Under the pieces are notes generated by a model that was given only the letters and a program-made list of their open reading frames with translations, did not search any database and was not told the origin of the DNA. A DNA stretch of 64,000 nucleotides. Origin: SVTX01 sp045660325. Its GTDB lineage: Bacteria > Bacillota > Clostridia > Oscillospirales > CAG-272. Below are positions 54,222 to 62,100 of the stretch, piece by piece. Where the stretch lies: contig JAZRDO010000019.1 of NCBI GenBank assembly GCA_045660325.1, positions 62,001 to 126,000 on the forward strand, written 5' to 3'. The stretch's first letter is position 1. Every line of letters begins with the position of its first letter. The translations under genes and the position numbers were made by a program.

Positions 54222-54752
54222 ATGAATATTTGGCACGACATCGATCCTAAAGTTATAAAGCCCGACGATTTTTACGCGGTAATTGAGATCTCAAAGGGAA
54301 GTAACTGCAAGTATGAGCTTGACAAATCCAGCGGTATGTTAAAGCTCGACCGTGTGCTTTTCACGGCAACTCACTATCCCGCAAACTACGGCTTCATTCC
54401 GAGAACGTTTGCGGACGACGGCGACCCGCTTGACGTACTCGTTCTTTGCTCCGCGCCCATAATTCCCATGACTCTCGTTCGCGTATATCCCATCGGAGTT
54501 ATGCGAATGATCGACGGCGGAAAGCTCGACGACAAGATCATCGCAGTTCCCGTATCCGACCCTCAGTTCCAGGGTATCAAGTCTATGGACGAGCTTCCCA
54601 AGCACCTCTTCGACGAAATTATGCACTTCTTTAAGGTATACAAGCAGCTTGAAAACAAGAAGACAAGCGTCAAGGCGATGTTCGACCGCGACGAGGCGAT
54701 CGGCATAGTAAGAGATTGCATCGACAACTATATCGAAACGTTTGCAAAATAA
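54222..54752 (+). CDS. ppa: Inorganic pyrophosphatase, family I
   Basis: 176 residues. ANYGFIPRTFADDGDPLDVLV holds the metal-binding aspartates of soluble family I enzymes, and KYELDKSSGMLKLDRVL is also diagnostic. Removes pyrophosphate from biosynthetic reactions. Probably in one transcript with obgE. Confidence 0.95.
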   Translation: MNIWHDIDPKVIKPDDFYAVIEISKGSNCKYELDKSSGMLKLDRVLFTATHYPANYGFIPRTFADDGDPLDVLVLCSAPIIPMTLVRVYPIGVMRMIDGGKLDDKIIAVPVSDPQFQGIKSMDELPKHLFDEIMHFFKVYKQLENKKTSVKAMFDRDEAIGIVRDCIDNYIETFAK

Positions 54753-54761
54753 TACATAAAA

Positions 54762-54790
54762 AAGAGCCTGCGGCGCAGGCTCTTTTTTTA
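54762..54790 (+). terminator. Terminator of ppa
   Basis: AAGAGCCTGC (54762-54771), loop ggc, GCAGGCTCTT (54775-54784), T-run. Confidence 0.9.
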
Positions 54791-54920
54791 GTGCAGAGTG
54801 CAGATAAGTGCAGAATGCAGAGTGCAAAGTGCAGAGTTGAATATAATTTAAATCGGAGATTTTCGGCTCGCCCGAAAATCCACCTTAACTCTGCACTCTT
54901 AACTCTAAACTCTGCACTCT
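54789..54920. repeat. Heptamer-iteron palindromic repeat, copy 2
   Basis: Left heptamers (54789-54838), central hairpin with GATTTTCGG/CCGAAAATC (54853-54884), right inverted heptamers (54885-54920). It abuts the ppa terminator directly. Confidence 0.85.
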
Positions 54921-55008
54921 ATATATTGTGCCCAAAAAATGCAATTTGTCAATATATATTATAAGGAAAAAATATGTTAAAAATGTACAAAAATATTGAA
55001 AAAATCTC

Positions 55009-55037
55009 TTGACAAACAACTTGAAAAATGTTATAAT
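55009..55037 (+). promoter_or_regulatory. Promoter of rpmG-secE-nusG
   Basis: TTGACA (55009-55014), 17-bp spacer, TATAAT (55032-55037). The leader of about 115 nt contains CCTCTG and CAGAGG that can close a stem (55047-55105 region). Confidence 0.86.
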
Positions 55038-55162
55038 TGCTTTACCTCTGCAAAAAGGCTTTTTTTGTGTTGCCCAAAAGCGCATACGGGTAACCCTTTA
55101 CAGAGGGAGGTACACGGACAGATTTTCTGTCAAATAAAATTTAAACGGGAGGTGCCGAAATC

Positions 55163-55324
55163 ATGGCTAATGACGTAAGAGTTAAGATTACTCTCGCATG
55201 TACAGAGTGCAAGCAGAGAAATTACGACACAAAGAAAAACAAGAAGAATGATCCGGACAGATTGGAACTTAACAAATACTGCAAGTTCTGTCGCAAGCAC
55301 ACTCTTCACAAAGAAACAAAGTGA
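55163..55324 (+). CDS. rpmG: 50S ribosomal protein L33
   Basis: 53 residues, MANDVRVKITLACTECKQRN ... YCKFCRKHTLHKETK, with two CxxC pairs of the zinc-binding L33 type. Preceded by GGGAGG. It was found by reading the leader, since it is very short. First in the rpmG-secE-nusG order typical of Bacillota. Confidence 0.96.
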   Translation: MANDVRVKITLACTECKQRNYDTKKNKKNDPDRLELNKYCKFCRKHTLHKETK

Positions 55325-55341
55325 AGCGGAGGGTGATTGAA

Positions 55342-55899
55342 ATGGCTATCATGAACAAAAGAAGTCTTATCGCCTTGCTTGTGTCTCTTGCATTAGTTCT
55401 TTCAGTTCTCACAGTAGGCGTTTTCGCTGACGAGGTTGATCCTTCTCAGGGTGAGGAACAGTCCACAACTACAACGGTTGAGGGCGGCGACAACAACGAG
55501 GAGCAGACAACTACAACAGCAGGAAACGAAGAAACAACAACAACATCCAAGAAGGACGAAACTACAACAACAGCTGACCCCCATGCAGGTCACGATCACG
55601 GAGAAGGCGAAGAGAAGGATTACACAAATCTTATCGTTACTCTCGCAGTTCTCGGCGTAATCATTATCGCAGGCGTTGTATTGGCGATTATCAATCGCGT
55701 AAAGCTTAAAGCTTTCCTTCGTTCTGTTAAGAGTGAGATGAAGAAGGTAGTTTGGTCTCCTGCAGATCAGACTCGCAAGAATTTCCTCGTAGTTATGGTA
55801 ATCTGCGTAGCAGTTATCATTCTCGTAGCAGTTCTTGACATTGCATTCGGTAAGGGCATCAGCGCACTTGCTGAGTGGATCAAATCCTTCAGAGCTTGA
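55342..55899 (+). CDS. secE: SecE translocase subunit with signal-peptide-like, Thr-rich N-terminal extension
   Basis: 185 residues, against about 60-75 for Firmicute SecE. The C-terminal part (121-170) is canonical SecE: amphipathic helix FLRSVKSEMKKVVW and one membrane helix ending VLDIAF. Before it lie a signal-peptide-like segment (1-29, possible cleavage after VFA), four TTTT runs in acidic surroundings (41-78), HAGHDHGEGE (81-90) and another membrane helix (about 96-118). The ATG at 55342 has GGAGGG upstream; a GTG at 55321 overlapping the rpmG stop is less well placed. Part of the SecYEG export channel. Confidence 0.9.
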   Translation: MAIMNKRSLIALLVSLALVLSVLTVGVFADEVDPSQGEEQSTTTTVEGGDNNEEQTTTTAGNEETTTTSKKDETTTTADPHAGHDHGEGEEKDYTNLIVTLAVLGVIIIAGVVLAIINRVKLKAFLRSVKSEMKKVVWSPADQTRKNFLVVMVICVAVIILVAVLDIAFGKGISALAEWIKSFRA

Positions 55900-55922
55900 T
55901 TTAAAAACGGAGTTATTGAATC

Positions 55923-56468
55923 ATGAGTGATATAGACGAGATGAATGTCGGCCTGAGATGGTACGTTGCGCATACTTATTCGGGTTATGAAAACAAGGTT
56001 AAGACAAGCCTTGAAAAAATAATTGAAAACCGCGGTCTTGGTCATCTTATTTATGATATCAAGGTTCCTGTGGAGACAATTATTCAGAAGGACGGCGAAA
56101 AGGAGAAGGTTGAAGAAGTTAAGATCTTCCCCAGCTACGTTTTCATCAAGATGATCATGACGGATGAATCATGGCACGCAGTTCGAAACATTACAGGCGT
56201 TACGGGCTTTGTAGGTCCCGGATCGCGCCCCACTCCTCTTTCCGAGCAGGAAGTTCAGGATATGAACATTGAGGATGTAAAGGTTCAGCTCTCCTTTAAC
56301 GTTGGAGATGAAGTTGACGTTATCAGCGGTTTGTTCGAAGGCTACAGCGGACAGGTTATGTCGATTTCCGACGACCTTAAGATCGTTACGGTTCTTGTTA
56401 AGCGCGGCAGACGTGATATGCCTGTTGAGCTTGACGCGACAATGCTTAAGCTTCACGCATCGAAATAA
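55923..56468 (+). CDS. nusG: Transcription elongation factor NusG
   Basis: 181 residues. RWYVAHTYSGYENKVKTSLE at the N-terminus, FPSYVFIKM, GVTGFVGPG and the KOW domain (VGDEVDVISGLFEGYSG) are diagnostic. Follows secE by 23 nt. Confidence 0.97.
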   Translation: MSDIDEMNVGLRWYVAHTYSGYENKVKTSLEKIIENRGLGHLIYDIKVPVETIIQKDGEKEKVEEVKIFPSYVFIKMIMTDESWHAVRNITGVTGFVGPGSRPTPLSEQEVQDMNIEDVKVQLSFNVGDEVDVISGLFEGYSGQVMSISDDLKIVTVLVKRGRRDMPVELDATMLKLHASK

Positions 56469-56484
56469 TCGCAAGTATAAAAAC

Positions 56485-56580
56485 CGTAAAAAGCAATTTT
56501 TACGTCGCGTGAGAACGCGTATTAAGTGGGAGGGAAAAAATTTTTGAATTTCCCGCATCAATAACCACTATTGGAGGTAA
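56485..56580 (+). promoter_or_regulatory. Possible structured leader between nusG and rplK
   Basis: A CGTAAAAA/TTTTTACG hairpin (56485-56504), then AGTGG ... CCACT enclosing GGGAAA/TTTCCC just before the rplK ribosome site. In other bacteria L1 represses its own operon by binding such a leader; that function here is inference. Confidence 0.4.
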
Positions 56581-56587
56581 TTTAATC

Positions 56588-57013
56588 ATGGCAAAGAAGA
56601 TTATGGGTTACATCAAGTTGCAGCTTCCCGCCGGTAAGGCTACACCTCAGCCCCCTGTAGGTCCCGCCCTCGGTCAGTATGGTGTTGCAATTCCCGTATT
56701 TACAAAAGAGTTCAACGAAAGAACAAAGAATGACATCGGTCTTATCATTCCTGTAGTTATTACAGTATATGCTGACCGTTCCTTCACATTTATCACAAAG
56801 ACTCCCCCTGCAGCAGTTCTTATTAAGAAGGCAGCTGGTATCGAGTCCGGTTCTGCTAAGCCTAACAAGGACAAGGTTGCTAAGCTTACAAAGGAACAGG
56901 TTAGAAAGATTGCTGAAACAAAGATGCCCGACCTCAACGCAGCTTCCATCGAAGCAGCTATGAGCATGGTAGCAGGTACTGCTCGCTCCATGGGTGTTCT
57001 TGTTGAAGAATAA
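56588..57013 (+). CDS. rplK: 50S ribosomal protein L11
   Basis: 141 residues, normal. KLQLPAGKATPQPPVGPALG and AAMSMVAGTARSMGV are diagnostic. Part of the GTPase-associated centre of the ribosome. Preceded by GGAGG. Confidence 0.98.
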   Translation: MAKKIMGYIKLQLPAGKATPQPPVGPALGQYGVAIPVFTKEFNERTKNDIGLIIPVVITVYADRSFTFITKTPPAAVLIKKAAGIESGSAKPNKDKVAKLTKEQVRKIAETKMPDLNAASIEAAMSMVAGTARSMGVLVEE

Positions 57014-57030
57014 TAGGGAGGTATGTGAAA

Positions 57031-57723
57031 ATGGCTAAAATGGGTAAGAAATATTCTGATAGCGTAAAGCTCTTCGAAAAGAACAGACTTTACGATTCTA
57101 ACGAAGCTTTGGCTCTCGCATGCCAGACTTCTAAGGCTAAGTTCGACGAAACAATTGAAGTTCACGTTCGTCTTGGCGTTGACTCCCGTCACGCTGACCA
57201 GCAGGTTCGTGGCGCAGTAGTTCTCCCCAACGGTACAGGTAAGTCCGTAAAGGTTCTCGTATTCGCTAAGGGTGACAACGTTCAGAAGGCTCTCGACGCA
57301 GGCGCTGAATACGTAGGCGGTCTCGAGCTCGCTGAAAAGATCCAGAAGGAAAACTGGTTCGACTTCGACGTAGTTATCGCTTCTCCCGATATGATGGGCG
57401 TTATCGGCCGTCTCGGTAAGGTTCTCGGTCCTAAGGGCCTTATGCCTTCTCCTAAGGCTGGTACAGTTACTCCCGACGTTGCTCGTGCAGTTAACGAAGC
57501 AAAGGCAGGTAAGATTGAATACCGTCTTGACAAGACAAACATCATCCACTGCCCCATCGGTAAGGCTTCCTTCGGCGCTGAAAAGCTCCAGGAAAACTTT
57601 GATACACTCCTCGCAGCTATCATCAAGGCTAAGCCCGCAGCTGCTAAGGGTCAGTACATCAAGTCCTGCGTAGTTGCTTCTACAATGGGCCCCGGTATCA
57701 AGATCAACCAGGCTAAGCTTTAA
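57031..57723 (+). CDS. rplA: 50S ribosomal protein L1
   Basis: 230 residues. MAKMGKKYSDSVKLF start, GKSVKVLVFAKG, GKVLGPKGLMPSPKAGTVT and the C-terminal PAAAKGQYIKS are diagnostic. The ATG at 57031 is 9 nt after GGGAGG; the GTG two codons earlier is too close. A terminator follows immediately, so rplJ and rplL are not in this operon. Confidence 0.98.
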   Translation: MAKMGKKYSDSVKLFEKNRLYDSNEALALACQTSKAKFDETIEVHVRLGVDSRHADQQVRGAVVLPNGTGKSVKVLVFAKGDNVQKALDAGAEYVGGLELAEKIQKENWFDFDVVIASPDMMGVIGRLGKVLGPKGLMPSPKAGTVTPDVARAVNEAKAGKIEYRLDKTNIIHCPIGKASFGAEKLQENFDTLLAAIIKAKPAAAKGQYIKSCVVASTMGPGIKINQAKL

Positions 57724-57732
57724 TCAAATAAA

Positions 57733-57762
57733 AAAGACTCGCACCAGCGAGTCTTTTTTATT
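57733..57762 (+). terminator. Terminator of rplA
   Basis: AAAGACTCGC (57733-57742), loop acca, GCGAGTCTTT (57747-57756), T-run. Confidence 0.9.
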
Positions 57763-57764
57763 TT

Positions 57765-57861
57765 AGTGCAGAATGTAGAGTTGATATAATTTGGAATGGA
57801 AATTTTCGGCTCGTCCGAAAATTCACCTTAACTCTGCACTCTGCACTCTGCACTCTGCACT
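57765..57861. repeat. Heptamer-iteron palindromic repeat, copy 3
   Basis: Short left half, central AATTTTCGG/CCGAAAATT hairpin and four inverted CTGCACT heptamers. Member of a 142-bp tandem duplication with copy 4. Confidence 0.88.
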
Positions 57862-57907
57862 TTACTTTATTACTGATCAAAAGAAATCCCGCAAGTCAAG
57901 GCGCACC

Positions 57908-58003
57908 GTGCAAAATATAGAGTTGATATAATTTGGAATGGAAATTTTCGGCTCGTCCGAAAATTCACCTTAACTCTGCACTCTTAACTCTGCACTCTGC
58001 ACT
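57908..58003. repeat. Heptamer-iteron palindromic repeat, copy 4 (tandem duplicate of copy 3)
   Basis: From 57776 to 57894 the sequence recurs at 57918-58036 with an exact 142-bp offset and only a few changes (one heptamer CTGCACT reads CTTAACT). The duplication includes part of the downstream terminator stem. Confidence 0.9.
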
Positions 58004-58025
58004 TTACTTTATTACTGATCAAAAG

Positions 58026-58056
58026 AAATCCCGCAACACTTGTTGCGGGATTTTTA
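58026..58056. terminator. Terminator of the VanY-type gene (also for the repeat region)
   Basis: AAATCCCGCAAC (58026-58037) and GTTGCGGGATTT (58042-58053), usable in both directions. Confidence 0.85.
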
Positions 58057-58057
58057 A

Positions 58058-58957
58058 TTAATTCACGTAAGATTCAAGGGTTATGCCCTTATTATGTATC
58101 TTCGTAGCGGCATCGATTCCGACGAAGCGGAAATGCCAGGATTCATAGTTGTACTTGGTTTCATTCACCTTATTTTCGGGGTAACGGAGAATATAGCCGA
58201 ACTTGTGAGCATTTTCAATGAGCCACTGATATTCCTCGGTCTCGGCAAAGCCGCGGTCGGCGGAATTGTTAGGTGTTTCGCTTCCGTAATTGTAGAGATC
58301 GTTCATACCCGAGGTAATAAAGTCGAGACAAAGTCCGCTATGATGCTCACTGTAACCGGGCTCGGCGGAGTAGCCAAGCACGATCTCCTTGATCTTCGCA
58401 TCGGAAAGATTGGGATTTGCCGCCTTTTCCTGCTCAAAATACTTATCAAAGAGGTTCTTCTGGTAAGAGTACGAACGGTACGCGCTCGTAATTGTGATCT
58501 CTTCAAATCCGCAGGCTCTCATTTCCGCCATAAGCGCCTCGGCAGCGAGCGCCGCGTTCATCTCAAGCTCAATGGACTTTTTGCCCGTTGTATACTGTGT
58601 ATCAAGCTTTTTGAGAGAGGACACCGTAAAGTCCTCGCCCACGGGGTTGGACTTGTTGATAAGAATGAGATAATCCTCGGAATTGGAATTGATAGCGTTT
58701 TTCATCGCGTCGGTAATCACACCCGCATAATTATAATCGTCGGTAGTATACACCTTGGGGGGATCCTTTTCCTCGTCTCCGCTACTGAAGTCGGGATCGT
58801 CATCAACAAATCCGTTTGCGAGACTGTAAACAAGGATCGTAGATATACAAGCTGCCCATATCACGGTAAGAACGACCGCAATAATAGACAAGGCTCTTAT
58901 TTTCTTTTTTATAATCCCCGTGTCCTCAAACGCGGGATATTTGTTTGCATTACTCAT
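58058..58957 (-). CDS. D-alanyl-D-alanine carboxypeptidase, VanY/M15 family
   Basis: 299 residues. One N-terminal membrane helix (about 25-50), a linker, then the M15B domain with zinc ligands in SEHHSGLCLDF and ESWHFRF, and the substrate motif SAYRSYSYQKNLF. Trims D-Ala from peptidoglycan stem peptides outside the membrane. Last in a minus-strand unit with mnmM and a DUF6062 gene. Confidence 0.93.
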   Translation of the reverse strand: MSNANKYPAFEDTGIIKKKIRALSIIAVVLTVIWAACISTILVYSLANGFVDDDPDFSSGDEEKDPPKVYTTDDYNYAGVITDAMKNAINSNSEDYLILINKSNPVGEDFTVSSLKKLDTQYTTGKKSIELEMNAALAAEALMAEMRACGFEEITITSAYRSYSYQKNLFDKYFEQEKAANPNLSDAKIKEIVLGYSAEPGYSEHHSGLCLDFITSGMNDLYNYGSETPNNSADRGFAETEEYQWLIENAHKFGYILRYPENKVNETKYNYESWHFRFVGIDAATKIHNKGITLESYVN

Positions 58958-58970
58958 ATTTTTTACCGCC

Positions 58971-59525
58971 TTATGCCTTAGTTTCGATCATAAAGAAATA
59001 GGGGGACGTGGGGGAGTTCGTGATTTTGACCTTGGTCGCGCACACCTTGTGACGGGAAAGGGAAGAGAGGTACTCCTCGATCATTTTGCCCTCGGCATCG
59101 CCCTCGGGGTGTCCGGGATAAACCGCTATATTGAGTATCGCATCCCTGTCCATAAGCTCGATTGCCGCCTCAATTGCAGGCATTGTGGTCTCGCGCATAG
59201 TGGTTATGCTCTTATCTCCGCCGGGGAGCCAACCGAGATTGAACATACCCGCCTTAACCTTGCTATTTACGTAATTCTTTACGTTATGATGCGAATCGCA
59301 AATGAGGGTATAGTTTTCGGGGCAACCTGCCGCTTTAAGATTTTTCGCAGTAGAATCAACCGCGGACTGCTGAATATCGAAGGCGTAAACGTGACCCGAC
59401 TCGCCGACAACCTTTGAGAGAAATTCGGTATCGTGGCCGTTACCCATAGTGTAATCGACGGCGATATCGCCCTCCTTTAAGTGTGTTAATATAAAATGCT
59501 TATGTAAATCAAGTAAATCTATCAT
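58971..59525 (-). CDS. mnmM: tRNA mnm5s2U34 methyltransferase MnmM (YtqB family)
   Basis: 184 residues. SAM-binding AVDYTMGNGHDTEFLSKVVG and FNLGWLPGGDKSITT match the YtqB/MnmM family, which methylates the aminomethyl group on wobble U34. It completes the pathway begun by MnmE/MnmG; mnmG starts this window. Start TTG/ATG choice is clear: ATG at 59525. Confidence 0.92.
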   Translation of the reverse strand: MIDLLDLHKHFILTHLKEGDIAVDYTMGNGHDTEFLSKVVGESGHVYAFDIQQSAVDSTAKNLKAAGCPENYTLICDSHHNVKNYVNSKVKAGMFNLGWLPGGDKSITTMRETTMPAIEAAIELMDRDAILNIAVYPGHPEGDAEGKMIEEYLSSLSRHKVCATKVKITNSPTSPYFFMIETKA

Positions 59526-59543
59526 AATTACAATGTTCCTCTA

Positions 59544-59578
59544 CAACTCTGCACTCTGCACTCTGCATTCTGCACTTA
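59544..59578. repeat. Solo half of the heptamer-iteron repeat, copy 5
   Basis: Four and a half CTGCACT-type heptamers (AACTCTGCACTCTGCAC...) without the central hairpin or left half, in the 50-bp gap between the mnmM start and the DUF6062 stop codon. Confidence 0.8.
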
Positions 59579-60277
59579 TTTATTGTGTATGTCTCCGCGC
59601 AAGAATTTAAACGCGCGCTCAACGGCATCCTTGGAGTTATACCACGGCTCGGCATCGTAGCGGTAGTCAAATTTCTTACAGAACCAGCTTACGTCGCCCT
59701 CAAGCTCCTCCATATATCCTTCAACAATGCCCGAGCAGATCTTTGCAAATTCCTGCTGCTTTTTCTTGTTAAGGCGCGCCTGACCTGCGGCAAGGAGCAT
59801 TCTATAATGGGGAAGGCAAAAATAGGGCTGGCTCTTAAGCTTTGCATCAAAATTCTCATCGGAATTCCACAAAAGCACCGCTGTCTCAATCATGTTTTTA
59901 AAATTGAACTCAATTCTCTTACAGATATAGCAAGAATCCTCAAGCTCGCCTATGCGCTTAATGGGCTTGTTTCCCATACCGCCGCCGAGACCTCTGTCGC
60001 GAATCTCGTCCGCAAGCTCGTCAAGATGGCTCTCAAGCGTAAGCGCCATTCCGAGTCTGTTCTTTCTTACGAACATCTGATCGTAATGAAGTCTGCAAAA
60101 TCCCTGCTTATTCGTTTTTATTCTTACGTCGGGCTCCATCATGGATGCGCCGAGAATGAGATCGAGCTCGTCCGCCTCAAGCTTTCTGTAAAGTGAGCAA
60201 AAAGCGCATCCGCAAGCCTTATCAGCCGCCGATTTTTCAAATGCTTCATTGACCGGTATTGTATAAATCTGTTCCAT
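59576..60277 (-). CDS. DUF6062-like protein with two Cys/His motif pairs
   Basis: 233 residues, cytoplasmic. Two equivalent motif sets are visible: CAFC with FCRLHY in the first third and CYIC with FCLPHY in the middle, suggesting an internal duplication that binds metal or an iron-sulfur cluster. I recall the family as DUF6062 in Clostridia; function unknown. Upstream of mnmM. Confidence 0.75.
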   Translation of the reverse strand: MEQIYTIPVNEAFEKSAADKACGCAFCSLYRKLEADELDLILGASMMEPDVRIKTNKQGFCRLHYDQMFVRKNRLGMALTLESHLDELADEIRDRGLGGGMGNKPIKRIGELEDSCYICKRIEFNFKNMIETAVLLWNSDENFDAKLKSQPYFCLPHYRMLLAAGQARLNKKKQQEFAKICSGIVEGYMEELEGDVSWFCKKFDYRYDAEPWYNSKDAVERAFKFLRGDIHNK

Positions 60278-60480
60278 TTTTCAAAACCTTTCTTTCGCCA
60301 GAACCCTTCTTTCCCAAAACCCTTCTTGAAAGAAGGGTTCTGGACTCCCAAGAACTTACCTAAATTATTTTTTTAATAAATATTATTTTTTCTCTTTTTT
60401 ATCAGCTTAAATCAAGTACAATTTTTATAAAGGGACTCCCAAGAACTTCCCTGCAATTATACTTATTTAAAAATTTCCTG
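60278..60480. repeat. Intergenic inverted and direct repeats upstream of the DUF6062 gene
   Basis: CCAGAACCCTTCTTTC (60299-60314) pairs with GAAAGAAGGGTTCTGG (60329-60344) as a 16-bp perfect stem, with a further ACCCTTCTT between. GACTCCCAAGAACTT occurs at about 60345 and again at about 60433. The rest is AT rich with no gene. Confidence 0.7.
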
Positions 60481-60509
60481 TTGAAATTTGACGAAAATTA
60501 TAATATAAT
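60481..60509 (+). promoter_or_regulatory. Promoter of the OGG-type glycosylase gene
   Basis: TTGAAA (60481-60486), 17-bp spacer, TATAAT (60504-60509). Confidence 0.7.
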
Positions 60510-60586
60510 TATTATACTACGTCTATTATAACATACCTATTATGTAATATTCAAGTATAAAATCTCGAAAAAGGAGATATTTTTAA

Positions 60587-61537
60587 ATGCTTCTTGAAAA
60601 AATTTATGCTGAGGAAATTACCAACGGCGATATTCCGTCAGTAAGGCTCAAAACTCCTCCGCTTTTTGACATAAATAAAATATTTGACTGCGGTCAGAGC
60701 TTCCGCTTTGACAGGGTAGAGGATAGCGCACACGAGATTGAATTTGCGGGCGTCGCGCACGGTAAATACGTGTCCTTTGCGACCGACGGCGACACGCTTT
60801 ACATATACAATTCCACCCTTGAGGAATACAAAAAAATATGGAAGAGCTATCTTTCGCTTGACGTAAATTACGAAAAAATCAACGAGGATATTCTCTCGCT
60901 TTCAACAAATGAGAGCCTAGCCTCCGCGGTAGAATTATCAAGCGGAATCCGCATCTTAAAGCAGGAAATGTGGGAGGCGCTCTGCTCCTTTATTATCTCC
61001 CAAAACAACAACATTCCCCGCATTAAAAAGCTTGTCGCGGCGCTATGCTACGCTACGAGCGGAGATGAAAATTTAAAGCGCGGAATGGAGGCTCACACAC
61101 CGAGATCACACCGAGAGACGCTTGGCAATTTCTCGCGTTTTCCTACTCCCGAGGAGGTACTCGCGCTCGGAATTGAAGGGCTCAAGGATCTTAAAATGGG
61201 CTTCCGCGCAAGGTACATTTACGATGCGGCGGAGAAGGTGTCGAGCGGCGAGATAAACCTTTATTCCATAAGGGATTTTGGCACAACGAAGGAAGCGAGC
61301 GACGAGCTTTGCAAAATCTCGGGCGTAGGGCCTAAGGTGGCCGCCTGCACGCTGCTTTTCGGCTTCGGACGACTCGACGCGTTTCCTGTTGACGTATGGA
61401 TAAAAAGAGTGATTGAAAAGTACTTTGACGAGGGCTTTTCTCCTGAAGATTTAGGCAAATACGCGGGTGTCGCACAGCAATATTTATTCTATTACGAGAG
61501 ATATCTCGACGGCGACAAAAACGGCAGGAAGGAGTAA
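60587..61537 (+). CDS. 8-oxoguanine DNA glycosylase, OGG1 type
   Basis: 316 residues. N-terminal FDCGQSFRF, then the helix-hairpin-helix GVGPKVAACTLLFGF with the catalytic lysine and PVDVW with the catalytic aspartate, in OGG1 order. Removes 8-oxoguanine from DNA with AP-lyase activity. Bacterial OGG1-type enzymes are common in Clostridia. Followed 9 nt later by an unknown gene. Confidence 0.94.
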   Translation: MLLEKIYAEEITNGDIPSVRLKTPPLFDINKIFDCGQSFRFDRVEDSAHEIEFAGVAHGKYVSFATDGDTLYIYNSTLEEYKKIWKSYLSLDVNYEKINEDILSLSTNESLASAVELSSGIRILKQEMWEALCSFIISQNNNIPRIKKLVAALCYATSGDENLKRGMEAHTPRSHRETLGNFSRFPTPEEVLALGIEGLKDLKMGFRARYIYDAAEKVSSGEINLYSIRDFGTTKEASDELCKISGVGPKVAACTLLFGFGRLDAFPVDVWIKRVIEKYFDEGFSPEDLGKYAGVAQQYLFYYERYLDGDKNGRKE

Positions 61538-61546
61538 TTTTGCATT

Positions 61547-62047
61547 ATGACGATAGAGGAAGCAATCGGCTTTTTTAGACGAAAATTTTCAAAATTTCCC
61601 CAGCGCGTTGCATACGATATAGACGAGCGCGGCGAGGATTTTGCCGAAATATTTTTCCCGAATGAAATAAACAAAAATCTCCCGATAAGCATTCTTGTAA
61701 GCGATGAAGGGTGTCTTCTCTCGGTCGGCAGATTGCACAACGTAATGGGAGACAGACCCATTTCTCCCGAAGCTTGCGAGTCGGCGATCCGCGACGTAAT
61801 TGAAGATAAGATCGTGTTTGTTTTCGGGTATAAAACTGAGGATGATTACGACGAATCGAAGGTGTTTTTCTCGCGATTTTTCGCGCTGACGGGAAGGGAA
61901 GACGATATGAGCGGGGAATATGAAAAATTCCTTTTAACGCTTGAGAAAAAACCGAGCTGGATCGAAAGAAAATTTTCAAAGACCGTTGGAATTTTTGAAA
62001 TTTCCTCGTTCTCGCAGGCGGAGACAAAAATTATCAAGAGACTTTAA
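61547..62047 (+). CDS. Hypothetical cytoplasmic protein
   Basis: 166 residues, no membrane helix, mixed alpha/beta character, no motif I recognise. Close spacing after the glycosylase gene implies co-transcription. Its own terminator appears to have been split by an insertion (see the hairpin array at 62.1 kb). Confidence 0.75.
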   Translation: MTIEEAIGFFRRKFSKFPQRVAYDIDERGEDFAEIFFPNEINKNLPISILVSDEGCLLSVGRLHNVMGDRPISPEACESAIRDVIEDKIVFVFGYKTEDDYDESKVFFSRFFALTGREDDMSGEYEKFLLTLEKKPSWIERKFSKTVGIFEISSFSQAETKIIKRL

Positions 62048-62100
62048 GAGACGGCGACGATATGCGTGTTCTCCGTTAAGGATAACACGCATAACTAAGT

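Noticed and set aside
55570..55620. Zinc-uptake function from the HAGHDH stretch of SecE
   Set aside because: A single short His-rich segment is not enough to claim metal transport; noted only as a feature of the extension.
57765..58003. CRISPR or satellite array from the CTGCACT heptamers
   Set aside because: Unit length of 7 bp and palindromic layout do not fit CRISPR; treated as an intergenic repeat family.
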